A stretch of DNA of 64,000 bases from assembly GCF_004296575.1 (NCBI RefSeq), contig NZ_SAYT01000005.1, positions 248,001 through 312,000 of the forward strand, given 5' to 3'. The notes beneath the pieces are model-generated. The model had not been told where the DNA came from, ran no database searches, and saw nothing but the letters and a program-made list of their open reading frames with translations. Source of the stretch: Dyella amyloliquefaciens (lineage in GTDB: Bacteria; Pseudomonadota; Gammaproteobacteria; Xanthomonadales; Rhodanobacteraceae). The translations under genes were made by a program, and so were the position numbers. Below are positions 1-9,666 of this stretch, piece by piece. Numbering within the stretch: the stretch's first letter is position 1; every line of letters starts with the position of its first letter.

Positions 1-294
1 ACCAGCGCGCCCCAGCGCAACCATGGCGATCGCGATGTCACCCATGCGGCGCCATGGCGCACGAAGCCCACGACGAGGTACCAGAGCACCAGAACCGACG
101 GCAGCGTCAGTGAAAGCAGCACGATGGAAAGCAAGGCCAGCGCCTGCGCAGGGACACCTGCCGGCCAGCCTCGAGGCAACATGGCGGGCGACATGCCCAG
201 GGCAAACAGCACCGCGCCCGTCAACGGCAAGACGTAGACGAGCGCGAACAGCGCCCCGCCGGCTTTTGCAATCGCCGAGGGAGCGCCGTAGCTA

Positions 295-302
<8 letters not shown>
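1..302 (-). CDS. Membrane protein, 3' end outside window (partial)
   Basis: An open frame runs from an ATG at 302 to the window edge (about 100 codons) without a stop. Its ATG lies inside the last codons of glyA (ATGGCTGA, in a different frame), so it would be translationally coupled to glyA. The visible product is hydrophobic: a short N-terminus ([16 protein letters not shown]), one membrane span at about residues 15-40 and a second at about 53-76, then a basic segment (FVRHG...SRSPW). I do not recognise a family, and the C-terminal part is missing. There is no strong ribosome site, which is usual for overlapping genes. The alternative is that this is merely open sequence downstream of glyA; the two clear hydrophobic spans and the lack of stops favour a real gene. 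Confidence 0.5.
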
Positions 303-1548
<1,246 letters not shown>

Positions 1549-1643
1549 CCTGACCTCGTGGGATTGGCTGCAGGGATAAGAACGCGAAATTGTAGCGGCC
1601 GTGTGCTAAGCGGACCACCTCCAGGCACTTGCGACGTCATTTC

Positions 1644-1659
1644 GTACAACGTACCGTAC
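1644..1659. promoter_or_regulatory. Candidate TetR operator (three GTAC boxes)
   Basis: GTACAACGTACCGTAC contains three evenly placed GTAC tetramers, forming two overlapping palindromes (GTAC-AAC-GTAC and GTAC-C-GTAC). It sits 32 bp upstream of the hydrolase start, in the 142-bp gap shared with divergent glyA. The TetR-family gene of the same operon (2784) is the obvious candidate ligand, since such regulators usually bind their own promoter. Binding is inferred. Confidence 0.45.
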
Positions 1660-1690
1660 ATTGCACGCAACCTAGGTGAAGGATCTGCCC

Positions 1691-2782
1691 ATGCTGACTG
1701 CGACTCTGAGCGCCACGGCGCGCCCGCGCCGCCTACTGCGCTGGATGGCCCCCATCCTCTTTCTGCTGGCCCCGCTGGCCCTTGCCGCACCAGCCACCGG
1801 CGTTGGCATGGCGCCTATCCGCATCCCGGACCCGGTCAGCGGCGGCCAGACCGACGGTTTCGTGTTCTACCCCTCGACTGATGCCACCCCGGGAACCACC
1901 ACGCTGGGACCCTACGAGGTTGCCGCCAAGCCCGGCGTGCCGGCGGTTCCGGGCGCCAAGCCGCTGGTGGTGATCTCGCACGGCAATGGCGGCTCGCGCC
2001 TGGGGCACCACGACCTGGCCACCTTCCTGGCCAGCCACGGTTTCATCGTGGCCACGCTCAACCACCCCAAGGATGATTTCGAGGACACCAGCGGTGTCGG
2101 TCACATCGAGGTGCTGGCCGGTCGCCCGCTGCAGGTGAAGTCGACCATCTCCATGCTGCTGGCCGACCCGCACTGGAAGACCCTGATCGATCCCGACCGG
2201 ATCGGCGTCGCCGGTTTTTCCGCCGGCGGTTACACCAGCCTGATGGTGGTGGGCGCCAGGCCGCAGTTCAGCCGTTTCGTGGACTTCTGCGAGCAATACC
2301 CGAAGGACGAGAACGTCTGCGGCAAGCTGGCCGAATTCCAGAAGGAGGCGGACAAGGATGGCCTCACCCTGCGCCAGCTGATGCAGCGCACGCAGGACCA
2401 GCTCTATCGCTATGGCGACACCGCCGATCCGCGCGTAAAGGCGGCCTTTGTCATGGCACCGCTCAGCCTGATCTTCGACGCGCACAGCTTCGACACCGTG
2501 CACGCGCCGATCTACCTGTATTACGGCCAGAACGATCGCGTACTGCGACCCGATGCCAACGCCCGCCACATCCAGCCGCTGATCCACACCCTGGTCGGCG
2601 TCAAGGAAGTGCCGAAGGCCGACCACTGGGTGTTCCTCGTCCCGTGTACGCCAGCCCTGATGAAGGAGATTCCCGAGTTGTGCAGCGATCCCGCGGGCGT
2701 GGACCGCAAGCAGGTGCACGCGCAGATCGACGCGGACGCGCTGGCGTTCTTCCGCCAGTCCCTCCATCTGCCGGCGCACTGA
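1691..2782 (+). CDS. Exported alpha/beta hydrolase, dienelactone-hydrolase-like
   Basis: Predicted 363-residue serine hydrolase with an N-terminal export signal (basic RPRRLLR, hydrophobic PILFLLAPLALA, likely cleavage after ALA-A near residue 33). The alpha/beta hydrolase fold is seen from LVVISHGNGGS (oxyanion strand, residues 92-102) through the nucleophile elbow GFSAGG (Ser177) to a late His in KADHWVF. It resembles the 'predicted dienelactone hydrolase'/PAF-acetylhydrolase-like group; the substrate is unknown, probably an ester or lactone in the periplasm. The ATG at 1691 is preferred over an upstream in-frame GTG at 1676 because AAGGA lies 8 bases before it and the signal peptide then begins normally. 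The gene is 1 bp from the TetR gene downstream, so the two form an operon. Confidence 0.85.
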   Translation: MLTATLSATARPRRLLRWMAPILFLLAPLALAAPATGVGMAPIRIPDPVSGGQTDGFVFYPSTDATPGTTTLGPYEVAAKPGVPAVPGAKPLVVISHGNGGSRLGHHDLATFLASHGFIVATLNHPKDDFEDTSGVGHIEVLAGRPLQVKSTISMLLADPHWKTLIDPDRIGVAGFSAGGYTSLMVVGARPQFSRFVDFCEQYPKDENVCGKLAEFQKEADKDGLTLRQLMQRTQDQLYRYGDTADPRVKAAFVMAPLSLIFDAHSFDTVHAPIYLYYGQNDRVLRPDANARHIQPLIHTLVGVKEVPKADHWVFLVPCTPALMKEIPELCSDPAGVDRKQVHAQIDADALAFFRQSLHLPAH

Positions 2783-2783
2783 G

Positions 2784-3383
2784 ATGCCACGCGCCCTCAG
2801 CGAGCAGGAGACCGAGGCCTTCCGCGAACGCCTGTGCGAGACGGCGGCGCGGCTGTACGTGGATGAAGGCCCGGGCGCCGTCACCATGCGCCGCCTCGCG
2901 GCCGACATGGGCGTCGGTACCATGACGCCGTACCGCTATTTCGAAAACAAGGAAGCCATCGTCACCGCGGTGCGCACGCGCGGACTGCACCGGCTATGCG
3001 AGGCGATGGAACGCGCGCTGGCTTCACCCGGTGATGGCCGCACGCGCAGCCGCGCCGTGCGCGACGCCTACATCGCCTTCGCCCACGACAACATGGCGGC
3101 TTATCGCCTGATGTTCGAATACCCCGAGGCCAACCAGGACGACCCGGCCTATCGCGAGGCGCACCAACGCATGTGGCGCAACATCGCCGCCCATGTGGAG
3201 GTGATGATTGCCGAGGGCACGGTCGAGGGCGATCCGGCCATCATCGGCCATCAGATCTGGGCGGCGCTGCACGGCGCGGTGATGCTGGAGATCGTCGGCA
3301 TGCTCCCTGAAGGCTATGACGCGGCGTCACTGCATACACGCACGGTGAGCGCTGTGTTCGAGATGGCAAAGCCGAAGCGATAA
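2784..3383 (+). CDS. TetR/AcrR family transcriptional regulator
   Basis: A 199-residue one-component repressor. The N-terminal TetR helix-turn-helix is clear at residues 15-60: FRERLCETAARLYVDEG, then VTMRRLAADMGVGTMTPYRYFENKEAIV, including the typical YRYF recognition-helix end. The C-terminal two thirds is the helical ligand domain with no recognised ligand. It starts 1 bp after the hydrolase stop, implying co-transcription and probably autoregulation through the GTAC repeats at 1644. The likely effector is a substrate or product of the hydrolase (inference). Downstream are two CCCTCTCCC hairpins in opposite orientation. Confidence 0.93.
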   Translation: MPRALSEQETEAFRERLCETAARLYVDEGPGAVTMRRLAADMGVGTMTPYRYFENKEAIVTAVRTRGLHRLCEAMERALASPGDGRTRSRAVRDAYIAFAHDNMAAYRLMFEYPEANQDDPAYREAHQRMWRNIAAHVEVMIAEGTVEGDPAIIGHQIWAALHGAVMLEIVGMLPEGYDAASLHTRTVSAVFEMAKPKR

Positions 3384-3602
3384 GCGCCCGACGATCACTC
3401 CCTCTCCCCTCCGGGGAGAGGGTTGGGGTGAGGGGCGGGTGCTCGCCCCTATGTAGCTACGTAGCGTGGCCTGGCTTCACGATTTCGCAAGGTTGCCCCC
3501 TCACCCTGCCCTCTCCCCGTCGGGGAGAGGAAACAAGCTCGGCACATGGCAAGCACTCTGCACAGGCGCACCATACGCGGCCTACCGCCCACGGGGCCCC
3601 CC
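3384..3602. repeat. Intergenic pair of inverted CCCTCTCCC hairpin repeats
   Basis: This gene-free stretch carries one hairpin copy at about 3400-3437 (CCCTCTCCCCTCCGGGGAGA followed by GGGTTGGGGTGAGGGG) and a second at about 3497-3530 in the opposite orientation. Nothing else was identified. The second copy lies close to the aldo/keto reductase start and may act as a terminator or mRNA-stabilising hairpin; this is inference. Confidence 0.7.
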
Positions 3603-4598
3603 ATGCAGCAACGCACCCTCGGCAAGCACGGTCCCCAGGTTTCCGCCCTTGGCCTCGGTTGCATGGGCATGTCCGGCATGTACGGCGCCTCCGACCGGGG
3701 TGAGGCCATCGCCACCATCCATGCCGCGCTCGACGCCGGCATCACCCTGCTCGATACCGGCGACTTCTACGGCATGGGCCACAACGAGATGCTGATCGGC
3801 GAGGCGCTGGCAGAACGTCCGCGCGACAGCTACAGGCTCAGCGTGAAGTTTGGCGCTCAACGCGGCCCCGCCGGCGACTGGCTGGGCTACGACGCGCGCC
3901 CGGCTGCGGTGAAGACCGCGCTGGCCTATACGCTGCAGCGTCTGCGCACGGACTACATCGACATCTACCGCCCCGCCCGCCTCGACCCCAACGTGCCGAT
4001 CGAGGACACCGTGGGTGCCATCGTCGACCTGGTGAAAGCAGGCTACGTGCGTTACCTCGGCCTGTCCGAGGTCGGCCCCGACACCATCCGCCGCGCCAAC
4101 ACGGTCATGCCCGTCGTGGACCTGCAGATCGAGTACTCGCTGGTGTCGCGCCGCATCGAGGAGCGCATCCTGCCGACCTGCCGCGAGCTGGGCATCGGCA
4201 TCACCGGCTACGGCGTGCTGTCGCGCGGCCTCATCAGCGGCCACTGGTCGAAGGACAGGCCGGCCGACGCACGCGACTTCCGCACGCACAGCCCGCGCTT
4301 CCAGGGCGACAACCTTGCCCACAACCTGAAGCTGGTCGACGCCCTGCAGGATCTTGCGTCATCGAAGCGCTGCAGCGTGGCCCAGGTCGCGATTGCCTGG
4401 GCGCTCGCCCGGGGTGAGGACATCGTACCGCTGGTGGGGTCGCGCACCCGCGAGCGGCTAAAGGAGGCGCTGGGTGCGCTGGACGTGACGCTCACCGCGG
4501 ATGACCTCGCTTCGCTGGAAAGCGCCTTCCCTCCTGGCGCCGCGGCGGGCGATCGCTACAACACGCACGGCATGGCGTCGCTGGATAGCGAGCGCTGA
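3603..4598 (+). CDS. Aldo/keto reductase (catalytic His replaced)
   Basis: A 331-residue NADPH-dependent oxidoreductase of the AKR superfamily (TIM barrel), probably cytosolic. Seen: N-terminal RTLGKHGPQVSALGLGCMGM, Asp and Tyr of the catalytic tetrad in LLDTGDFYGMGHNE, Lys in SVKFGAQRG, and the cofactor-binding end around IVPLVGSRTRERLKE. At the position of the usual catalytic His (YQHRVDP in most members) this protein reads YRPARLDP, as in a known subgroup. The start at 3603 matches the family N-terminus; an in-frame ATG at 3546 would add 19 residues coded by the flanking repeat. Substrate unknown. Confidence 0.9.
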   Translation: MQQRTLGKHGPQVSALGLGCMGMSGMYGASDRGEAIATIHAALDAGITLLDTGDFYGMGHNEMLIGEALAERPRDSYRLSVKFGAQRGPAGDWLGYDARPAAVKTALAYTLQRLRTDYIDIYRPARLDPNVPIEDTVGAIVDLVKAGYVRYLGLSEVGPDTIRRANTVMPVVDLQIEYSLVSRRIEERILPTCRELGIGITGYGVLSRGLISGHWSKDRPADARDFRTHSPRFQGDNLAHNLKLVDALQDLASSKRCSVAQVAIAWALARGEDIVPLVGSRTRERLKEALGALDVTLTADDLASLESAFPPGAAAGDRYNTHGMASLDSER

Positions 4599-4614
4599 GT
4601 CTGAAGCGCCACTT

Positions 4615-4695
4615 GTAGGAGCGCACCCAGTGCGCGACCGCGGAGCATCGGCATCACCGCTCCGTCGGCTTTTCGCGCACTGGGTGCGCTCCTAC
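4615..4695. repeat. REP doublet
   Basis: Two copies of the REP-like hairpin in head-to-head orientation: GTAGGAGCGCACCCAGTGCG at 4615 and its complement ending at 4695. Each copy folds on itself (GCGCAC-CCA-GTGCGC). The spacer ATCGGCATCACCGCTCCGTC, followed by GGCTTTT, recurs nearly unchanged in the doublet at 39187. The right half encodes the C-terminus and stop codon of the DUF817 gene. Confidence 0.9.
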
Positions 4696-5562
4696 AGGGG
4701 CGGCGCGCTGCCGTTGCGCCACCGCCGATACCATCACGTAGCTGATCACCATCAGCAGCAGCCACGCGCCAAGCTTGCCGAGTGGCACCATGGCCCAGCC
4801 ATGGCGCTGCGCTGGATATCGCCACGCGGCCGCGAACGTACCCACGTTCTCGGCCAGCCAGATGAACAGCGCCACCAGCACGAAGCCGAGCAACAGCGGC
4901 ATGCGGCGGTGAACATCGCGGATACGAAACAGGATCCACGTGTGCCCGAACAGCCACGCCAGCGCGCCGAACAAAACCCAGCGCATATCCGGCAGGAAGT
5001 GGTGCGTGAAGAAGTTCACATAGATCGCCAGCGCAAGCCACGCAGTGGCCGCAAACGGCGGATGCCTCACGAAGCGGAAATCAAACAGCCGCCACGCCCG
5101 TGCGATGTAGCTGCCCACGGCGGCATACATGAACCCGGTGAACAGCGGCACGCCGCCGATGCGCAGCACGGAAGGCTCGGGATATATCCAGGAGCCCATG
5201 GCGGTCTTGAACACTTCCATGGCCGTACCGACCACATGGAACGCAAAGATCACCCGGGCTTCGGCCGGCGTCTCCAGGCCCGTCGCGATCAGCACGAGCT
5301 GCAGCAGCAGGGCCGCCAGCACCAGGAAGTCGTAGCGCGCCAGCCAGGCATGCGGCGGGTACCAGGCCCACGTGCCCAGCAACAGCGCGAGCATGCAGCC
5401 GCCAAACAGGCAGGCCCGCGCCTGCTTGATTCCGAAGCAGACGAACTCATGTAGTAGTACGGCGACTCGGCCGCGTCGCGCGGCCCAATGCGCCACCCGC
5501 CGATCCAGCACCGCCGCACGCCGCAGCGTCAGCTCCGTAGCCAGCATGCCCATACCGGCCAT
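4654..5562 (-). CDS. DUF817 family integral membrane protein
   Basis: A 302-residue polytopic membrane protein of unknown function with the DUF817 signature: residues around AMEVFKTAMGSWIYPEP, FTGFMYAAVGSYIARAWRLF and THHFLPDMRWVLFG. About eight hydrophobic spans are visible. Start at 5562 is chosen because GGGAGAAGG precedes it; an upstream ATG at 5652 has no such support. The last residues (PVGAHPVREKPTER) and the stop are coded inside a REP doublet, so the C-terminal tail has been supplied by the repeat. Convergent with the aldo/keto reductase. Confidence 0.85.
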   Translation of the reverse strand: MAGMGMLATELTLRRAAVLDRRVAHWAARRGRVAVLLHEFVCFGIKQARACLFGGCMLALLLGTWAWYPPHAWLARYDFLVLAALLLQLVLIATGLETPAEARVIFAFHVVGTAMEVFKTAMGSWIYPEPSVLRIGGVPLFTGFMYAAVGSYIARAWRLFDFRFVRHPPFAATAWLALAIYVNFFTHHFLPDMRWVLFGALAWLFGHTWILFRIRDVHRRMPLLLGFVLVALFIWLAENVGTFAAAWRYPAQRHGWAMVPLGKLGAWLLLMVISYVMVSAVAQRQRAAPVGAHPVREKPTER

Positions 5563-5692
5563 GGCCTTCTCCCGGGGAAAAGGCCAGCCTGGACGGGTCA
5601 TCTGTCGCCATGAGGGCACCAGCGGGCCTGGGCGGGGCGAAATCGTCGCCAACAGAGGGCTTGCCGGTCACCGGGACGCCCTTGTGACCCGC

Positions 5693-5698
5693 TATAAT
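5693..5698 (+). promoter_or_regulatory. Putative -10 of the ettA promoter
   Basis: A perfect TATAAT (in CCGCTATAATGC) lies 74 bp upstream of the ettA ATG. No good -35 is seen at standard spacing (TCACCG at 5668 is the nearest candidate). Assigned from consensus only. Confidence 0.5.
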
Positions 5699-5771
5699 GC
5701 TGGGTTTGTTACCCACTCTGACGCACCCGCCAGCCTTGCCGGCCGGTGTCGTGCACGCCGCCGGAGGCTCC

Positions 5772-7433
5772 ATGCAGTACATCTACACCATGAACGGGGT
5801 CAGCAAGATCGTTCCCCCGAAGCGCCACATCATCAAGGACATCTCGCTGAGCTTCTTCCCCGGCGCCAAGATCGGCCTGCTGGGCGTGAACGGCGCGGGC
5901 AAGTCCACGGTGCTGCGGATCATGGCCGGCGTCGACAAGGACTTCCAGGGCGAAGCCCGTCCCCAGCCGGGCATCAAGGTCGGCTACCTGGCGCAGGAGC
6001 CGCAGCTCGATCCCGAGAAGACCGTGCGTGAAGCGGTCGAAGAAGGCGTTTCGGTCGTCCTCGATGCGCAAAAGCGCCTGGAAGAGGTCTACGCCGCCTA
6101 TGGCGAAGAAGGCGCCGATTTCGACAAGCTCGCCGCCGAACAGCAGGAGCTGGAAAACATCCTGGCGGTGAACGACGCCCACGCGCTGGAGCGCCAGCTG
6201 GAAGTGGCCGCCGATGCGCTGCGCCTGCCGCCGTGGGACGCCAAGATCGGTCCGCTGTCCGGTGGTGAAAAGCGCCGCGTGGCGCTGTGCCGCCTGCTGC
6301 TGTCCAAGCCGGACATGCTGCTGCTGGACGAGCCTACCAACCATCTGGACGCCGAGTCCGTGGATTGGCTGGAGCAGTTCCTGCAGAACTACCAGGGCAC
6401 CGTGGTGGCCGTCACCCATGACCGCTACTTCCTCGACAACGCCGCCGAGTGGATTCTCGAACTCGACCGCGGCCGCGGCATCCCCTGGAAGGGCAACTAC
6501 ACCGAGTGGCTCGAGCAGAAGGACGCCCGCCTCAAGCAGGAAGCCTCGCAGGAAAAGTCGCGCCAGAAGGCGATCGAAAAGGAACTGGAGTGGGTGCGTT
6601 CGGCTGCCAAGGGCCGTCAGTCCAAGGGCAAGGCTCGCCTCAACCGCTTCGAGGAACTGAACTCGGTCGAGTACCAGCGCCGCAACGAAACCAATGAAAT
6701 CTTCATTCCGCCGGGCGAGCGCCTGGGCCAGGAAGTGATCGAGTTCAAGAGCGTCAACAAGGCGTTCGGCGACCGCGTGCTGATCGAAGACCTGTCGTTC
6801 AAGATCCCGCCGGGCGCCATCGTCGGCGTGATCGGCCCGAACGGCGCCGGCAAATCCACGTTCATGAAGATGATCATGGGCAAGGAGCAGCCGGACTCGG
6901 GCGAGGTGAAGCTGGGCCACACGGTCAAGCTCGCCTACGTCGACCAGTCGCGTGACGCGCTCGATCCGAAGAACAACGTGTGGCAGGAAGTGTCCGGCGG
7001 CTCGGACATCCTCACCATCGGCAACTTCGAGATCCAGTCGCGCGCCTACATCGGCCGCTTCAACTTCAAGGGCACCGACCAGCAGAAGATCGTCGGCCAG
7101 CTGTCCGGTGGTGAGCGCGGTCGCCTGCACATGGCCAAGACCCTGCTGCAGGGTGGCAACGTGCTGCTGCTCGACGAACCGTCGAACGACCTGGACGTCG
7201 AAACCCTGCGTGCACTGGAAGACGCGCTGCTCGAATTCCCGGGCTGCGCCGTGGTCATCTCGCATGACCGCTGGTTCCTCGACCGCATCGCCACGCACAT
7301 CATCGCGTTCGAAGGCGATTCGCACGTGGAGTTCTTCCCGGGCAACTACAACGAGTACGAGGCCGACAAGAAGCGTCGTCTCGGCGATGAAGCTGCGAAG
7401 CCGCATCGCGTGAAGTACAAGAAGCTGGCTTGA
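5772..7433 (+). CDS. ettA: Energy-dependent translational throttle protein EttA (ABC-F)
   Basis: Soluble ABC-F ATPase that binds the ribosomal E site and gates the first elongation steps according to ATP/ADP ratio in E. coli. The 553-residue product matches EttA over its whole length: [27 protein letters not shown], Walker [10 protein letters not shown], signature [11 protein letters not shown], Walker [13 protein letters not shown], the ribosome-contacting arm, the charged linker ([28 protein letters not shown] region), then a second ATPase with [17 protein letters not shown] and [11 protein letters not shown]. Start at 5772 follows GGAGGCTCC and aligns with the family; an upstream in-frame ATG at 5697 overlaps the -10 hexamer and is not credible. 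Followed by a CCCCTCTCCC-CTTT-GGGAGAGGGG hairpin. Confidence 0.97.
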   Translation: MQYIYTMNGVSKIVPPKRHIIKDISLSFFPGAKIGLLGVNGAGKSTVLRIMAGVDKDFQGEARPQPGIKVGYLAQEPQLDPEKTVREAVEEGVSVVLDAQKRLEEVYAAYGEEGADFDKLAAEQQELENILAVNDAHALERQLEVAADALRLPPWDAKIGPLSGGEKRRVALCRLLLSKPDMLLLDEPTNHLDAESVDWLEQFLQNYQGTVVAVTHDRYFLDNAAEWILELDRGRGIPWKGNYTEWLEQKDARLKQEASQEKSRQKAIEKELEWVRSAAKGRQSKGKARLNRFEELNSVEYQRRNETNEIFIPPGERLGQEVIEFKSVNKAFGDRVLIEDLSFKIPPGAIVGVIGPNGAGKSTFMKMIMGKEQPDSGEVKLGHTVKLAYVDQSRDALDPKNNVWQEVSGGSDILTIGNFEIQSRAYIGRFNFKGTDQQKIVGQLSGGERGRLHMAKTLLQGGNVLLLDEPSNDLDVETLRALEDALLEFPGCAVVISHDRWFLDRIATHIIAFEGDSHVEFFPGNYNEYEADKKRRLGDEAAKPHRVKYKKLA

Positions 7434-7441
7434 TGCTGTAG

Positions 7442-7560
7442 CCCCTCTCCCCTTTGGGAGAGGGGTTGGGGAGAGGGTGCGAGGCTTGCGCGAGGTTTCA
7501 ACGAAGCGCTCCGCCCGCACCCTCACCCGCCTGCCGGCACCCTCTCCCGACGGGAGAGGG
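7442..7560. repeat. Two CCCTCTCCC hairpin repeats
   Basis: The ettA-pyrF gap holds one copy at 7442-7478 (perfect 10-bp stem CCCCTCTCCC/GGGAGAGGGG, CTTT loop) and an oppositely oriented copy at about 7517-7560. Same family as the copies at 3400, 25991, 26404, 43021 and 63507. The first may terminate ettA transcription, though there is no T-run. Confidence 0.75.
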
Positions 7561-7623
7561 ATGCACCAAGTAAGACTGCGCAGCACACTTCTGCTGCCGC
7601 TGTGCCGACCCAAGGAGACCGCC

Positions 7624-8436
7624 ATGCACTTCATGCAATCCCTGCAACAGGCATGGGCCCGAAACAACTCCCTCGTCTGCGTCGGCCTCGACCCGGAACC
7701 CGCAAAGTTTCCTGCGCACCTCAAAGGCCGCAGCGACGCGGTGTTCGAATTCTGCCGCGACATCGTCGACGCCACTGCCGACGTCGTGTCCAGCTACAAG
7801 CCCCAGATCGCCCACTTCGCCGCGCTGCGTGCCGAAGACACGCTTGAGCGACTGATCGCGCACATCCACGACAAGCACCCCGGCGTGCCGGTGATCCTCG
7901 ACGCCAAGCGCGGCGACATCGGCAGCACGGCGCAGCACTACGTCACTGAAGCGTTCGACCGTTACAAGGCCGATGCGGTGACGCTCAACCCCTACATGGG
8001 CCGCGATTCCGCGCAGCCCTTCCTCGATCGTGCCGACAAGGGCGTGATCCTGCTGTGCCGAACCTCCAATCCGGGTGGCGCAGATTTCCAGGCGCTCGAC
8101 TGCGGCGGCCTGCCGCTGTACCTGCGCGTGGCCGAAACGATTGCCCGCGACTGGAATGGTCATGGGAACTGTGCGCTGGTGACCGGCGCCACGTGGCCGG
8201 AAGAACTCGGCAAGGTGCGCGCCATTGTCGGCGACATGCCGTTGCTGGTGCCGGGTATCGGCGCCCAGGGTGGCGACGTGGAAGCCGTGCTCAAGCATGG
8301 GTGCAGTGCGAATGGCACCGGCCTGATGATCTCTTCTTCGCGCGCCATTCTTTATGCCGGTCATGGCGAGGATTTCGCAAAAGCGGCACGCGCAGCAGCC
8401 ATCGAGTTGCGCGACACCATCAATCGCTATCGCTGA
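7624..8436 (+). CDS. pyrF: Orotidine 5'-phosphate decarboxylase (type 2)
   Basis: Final step of de novo pyrimidine synthesis: decarboxylates OMP to UMP; cytosolic. The 270-residue length and the catalytic block [15 protein letters not shown] (Asp-Lys-Asp charge network) identify the longer, type 2 form, distinct from the ~230-residue E. coli type. Phosphate-binding residues are in VPGIGAQGG. Start at 7624 is fixed by AAGGAGACCGCC immediately before it; the open frame extends upstream into the hairpin repeats and is not expected to be translated there. Monocistronic by spacing. The gap after it to 8699 holds two REP copies. Confidence 0.95.
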   Translation: MHFMQSLQQAWARNNSLVCVGLDPEPAKFPAHLKGRSDAVFEFCRDIVDATADVVSSYKPQIAHFAALRAEDTLERLIAHIHDKHPGVPVILDAKRGDIGSTAQHYVTEAFDRYKADAVTLNPYMGRDSAQPFLDRADKGVILLCRTSNPGGADFQALDCGGLPLYLRVAETIARDWNGHGNCALVTGATWPEELGKVRAIVGDMPLLVPGIGAQGGDVEAVLKHGCSANGTGLMISSSRAILYAGHGEDFAKAARAAAIELRDTINRYR

Positions 8437-8492
8437 TTCGGCGAAGCACCGCCGCAGCATGAATGGGGGCAATGGCGTTTCTCGCCCCCCCT

Positions 8493-8582
8493 GTAGGAGC
8501 GCACCCAGTGCGCGATCGCCCCTCGCCCCAGTCTCCACATTCGCACCGCACCTAATTGTGGGAGCGCACCCTGTGCGCGACA
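8493..8582. repeat. Two REP copies in direct orientation
   Basis: GTAGGAGCGCACCCAGTGCG starts at 8493 and a variant, GTGGGAGCGCACCCTGTGCG, starts at 8558. Unlike the doublets elsewhere they point the same way. They fill most of the 263-bp gap between pyrF and the next gene; nothing else is seen there. Confidence 0.8.
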
Positions 8583-8699
8583 GCCTTTCGCCCCGGTCTG
8601 CACGCTCGTCATCCCGGCGCCAGCCCCAGAACTGACACCCGCGGTCCACCCCTCCCCCACCCTTGCCATCCCGCCATCCCAGCCGGACCATCAACGGCC

Positions 8700-9656
8700 A
8701 TGGCCTCCCCTATCGACTTCCGCCCATCACGTCGCCGCCTGCTTCAGGCGACCGGACTCGCGTTGGCCGCCGGCGCACTTTCGCCCTGGCGCCTGCGCGC
8801 GGAACAAGCGCATCGCTCCCGCCTGATTCTGCTCGGCACGGCCGGCGGCCCGACGCCGAAGGCCGATCGCGCCGCACCGGCCAGCGCCATCGTGGTCGAT
8901 GGCGTGATCTACGTGATCGACTGCGGCAACGGAGTCGCCAGGCAGATGGTCAAGGCGGGCCTGAACCTCGGCGCCTTGCGCCACATCTTCATCACCCACC
9001 AGCACTCCGACCACAACGCCGACGCCGGCAACCTGCCGTGGCTAGCCTGGTCTGGCCCGCTGCACACGCGCGTGGACCTGTGGGGACCGCCGCCGCTGAC
9101 TGACATGACGCGGCAGTTTCTCGCCATGAACGCAGTCGACATCCACATTCGCGAGTCCGACGAAGGACGCCCGCCGCTGGCACCGCTGCTCGTCCCGCAC
9201 GATCTGACCGAGCCCGGTGTGGTCATGCAGGATGAGCGCATCAAGGTCACCGCCGCGCTCGTCCAACATCCGCCCGTGGCGCCGGCCTTCGCCTATCGCT
9301 TCGACTGCCCCGACCGCAGCATCGTGTTTTCTGGTGACACGCGCCCTTCCGAGAACCTCATCAAGCTCGCGCACGGTGCCGACGTGCTGGTGCACGAGGT
9401 GATGTACCTGCCCGCACTGGAGAAGCTCATCGGCAGCGAGCCGAATGCGGCACGGCTCCGCGAACACCTGCTTGCCAGTCACACCACCACCGAACAGGTC
9501 GGTCGCGTCGCCACCGAAGCCGGCGTGAAGACGCTGGTGTTGAATCACTTCGTGCCCGGCGGCAATCCGCCGGTGCCGGACGAGGTGTGGCGCGATGCGG
9601 TAGCGCCCCATTTCAAAGGGCGACTCGTCGTCGGCCACGACCTGACGGAGCTGTGA
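8700..9656 (+). CDS. Tat-exported MBL-fold metallo-hydrolase
   Basis: A 318-residue metallo-beta-lactamase-fold hydrolase. The N-terminus carries a twin-arginine signal (SRRRLLQ at residues 9-15, then a weakly hydrophobic ATGLALAAGALS), so it is probably exported folded to the periplasm with its metals already bound. Metal-binding motif THQHSDHN near residue 98, later ligand regions FSGDTRPSENL and LASHTTTEQVG, and LVLNHFVPGG near the C-terminus give the RNase Z/arylsulfatase-like subgroup. Substrate unknown. Start at 8700 places the RR motif correctly; there is no strong ribosome site. Convergent with the acyltransferase, with only 10 bp between stops. Confidence 0.88.
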   Translation: MASPIDFRPSRRRLLQATGLALAAGALSPWRLRAEQAHRSRLILLGTAGGPTPKADRAAPASAIVVDGVIYVIDCGNGVARQMVKAGLNLGALRHIFITHQHSDHNADAGNLPWLAWSGPLHTRVDLWGPPPLTDMTRQFLAMNAVDIHIRESDEGRPPLAPLLVPHDLTEPGVVMQDERIKVTAALVQHPPVAPAFAYRFDCPDRSIVFSGDTRPSENLIKLAHGADVLVHEVMYLPALEKLIGSEPNAARLREHLLASHTTTEQVGRVATEAGVKTLVLNHFVPGGNPPVPDEVWRDAVAPHFKGRLVVGHDLTEL

Positions 9657-9666
9657 TTCTTTCCTG

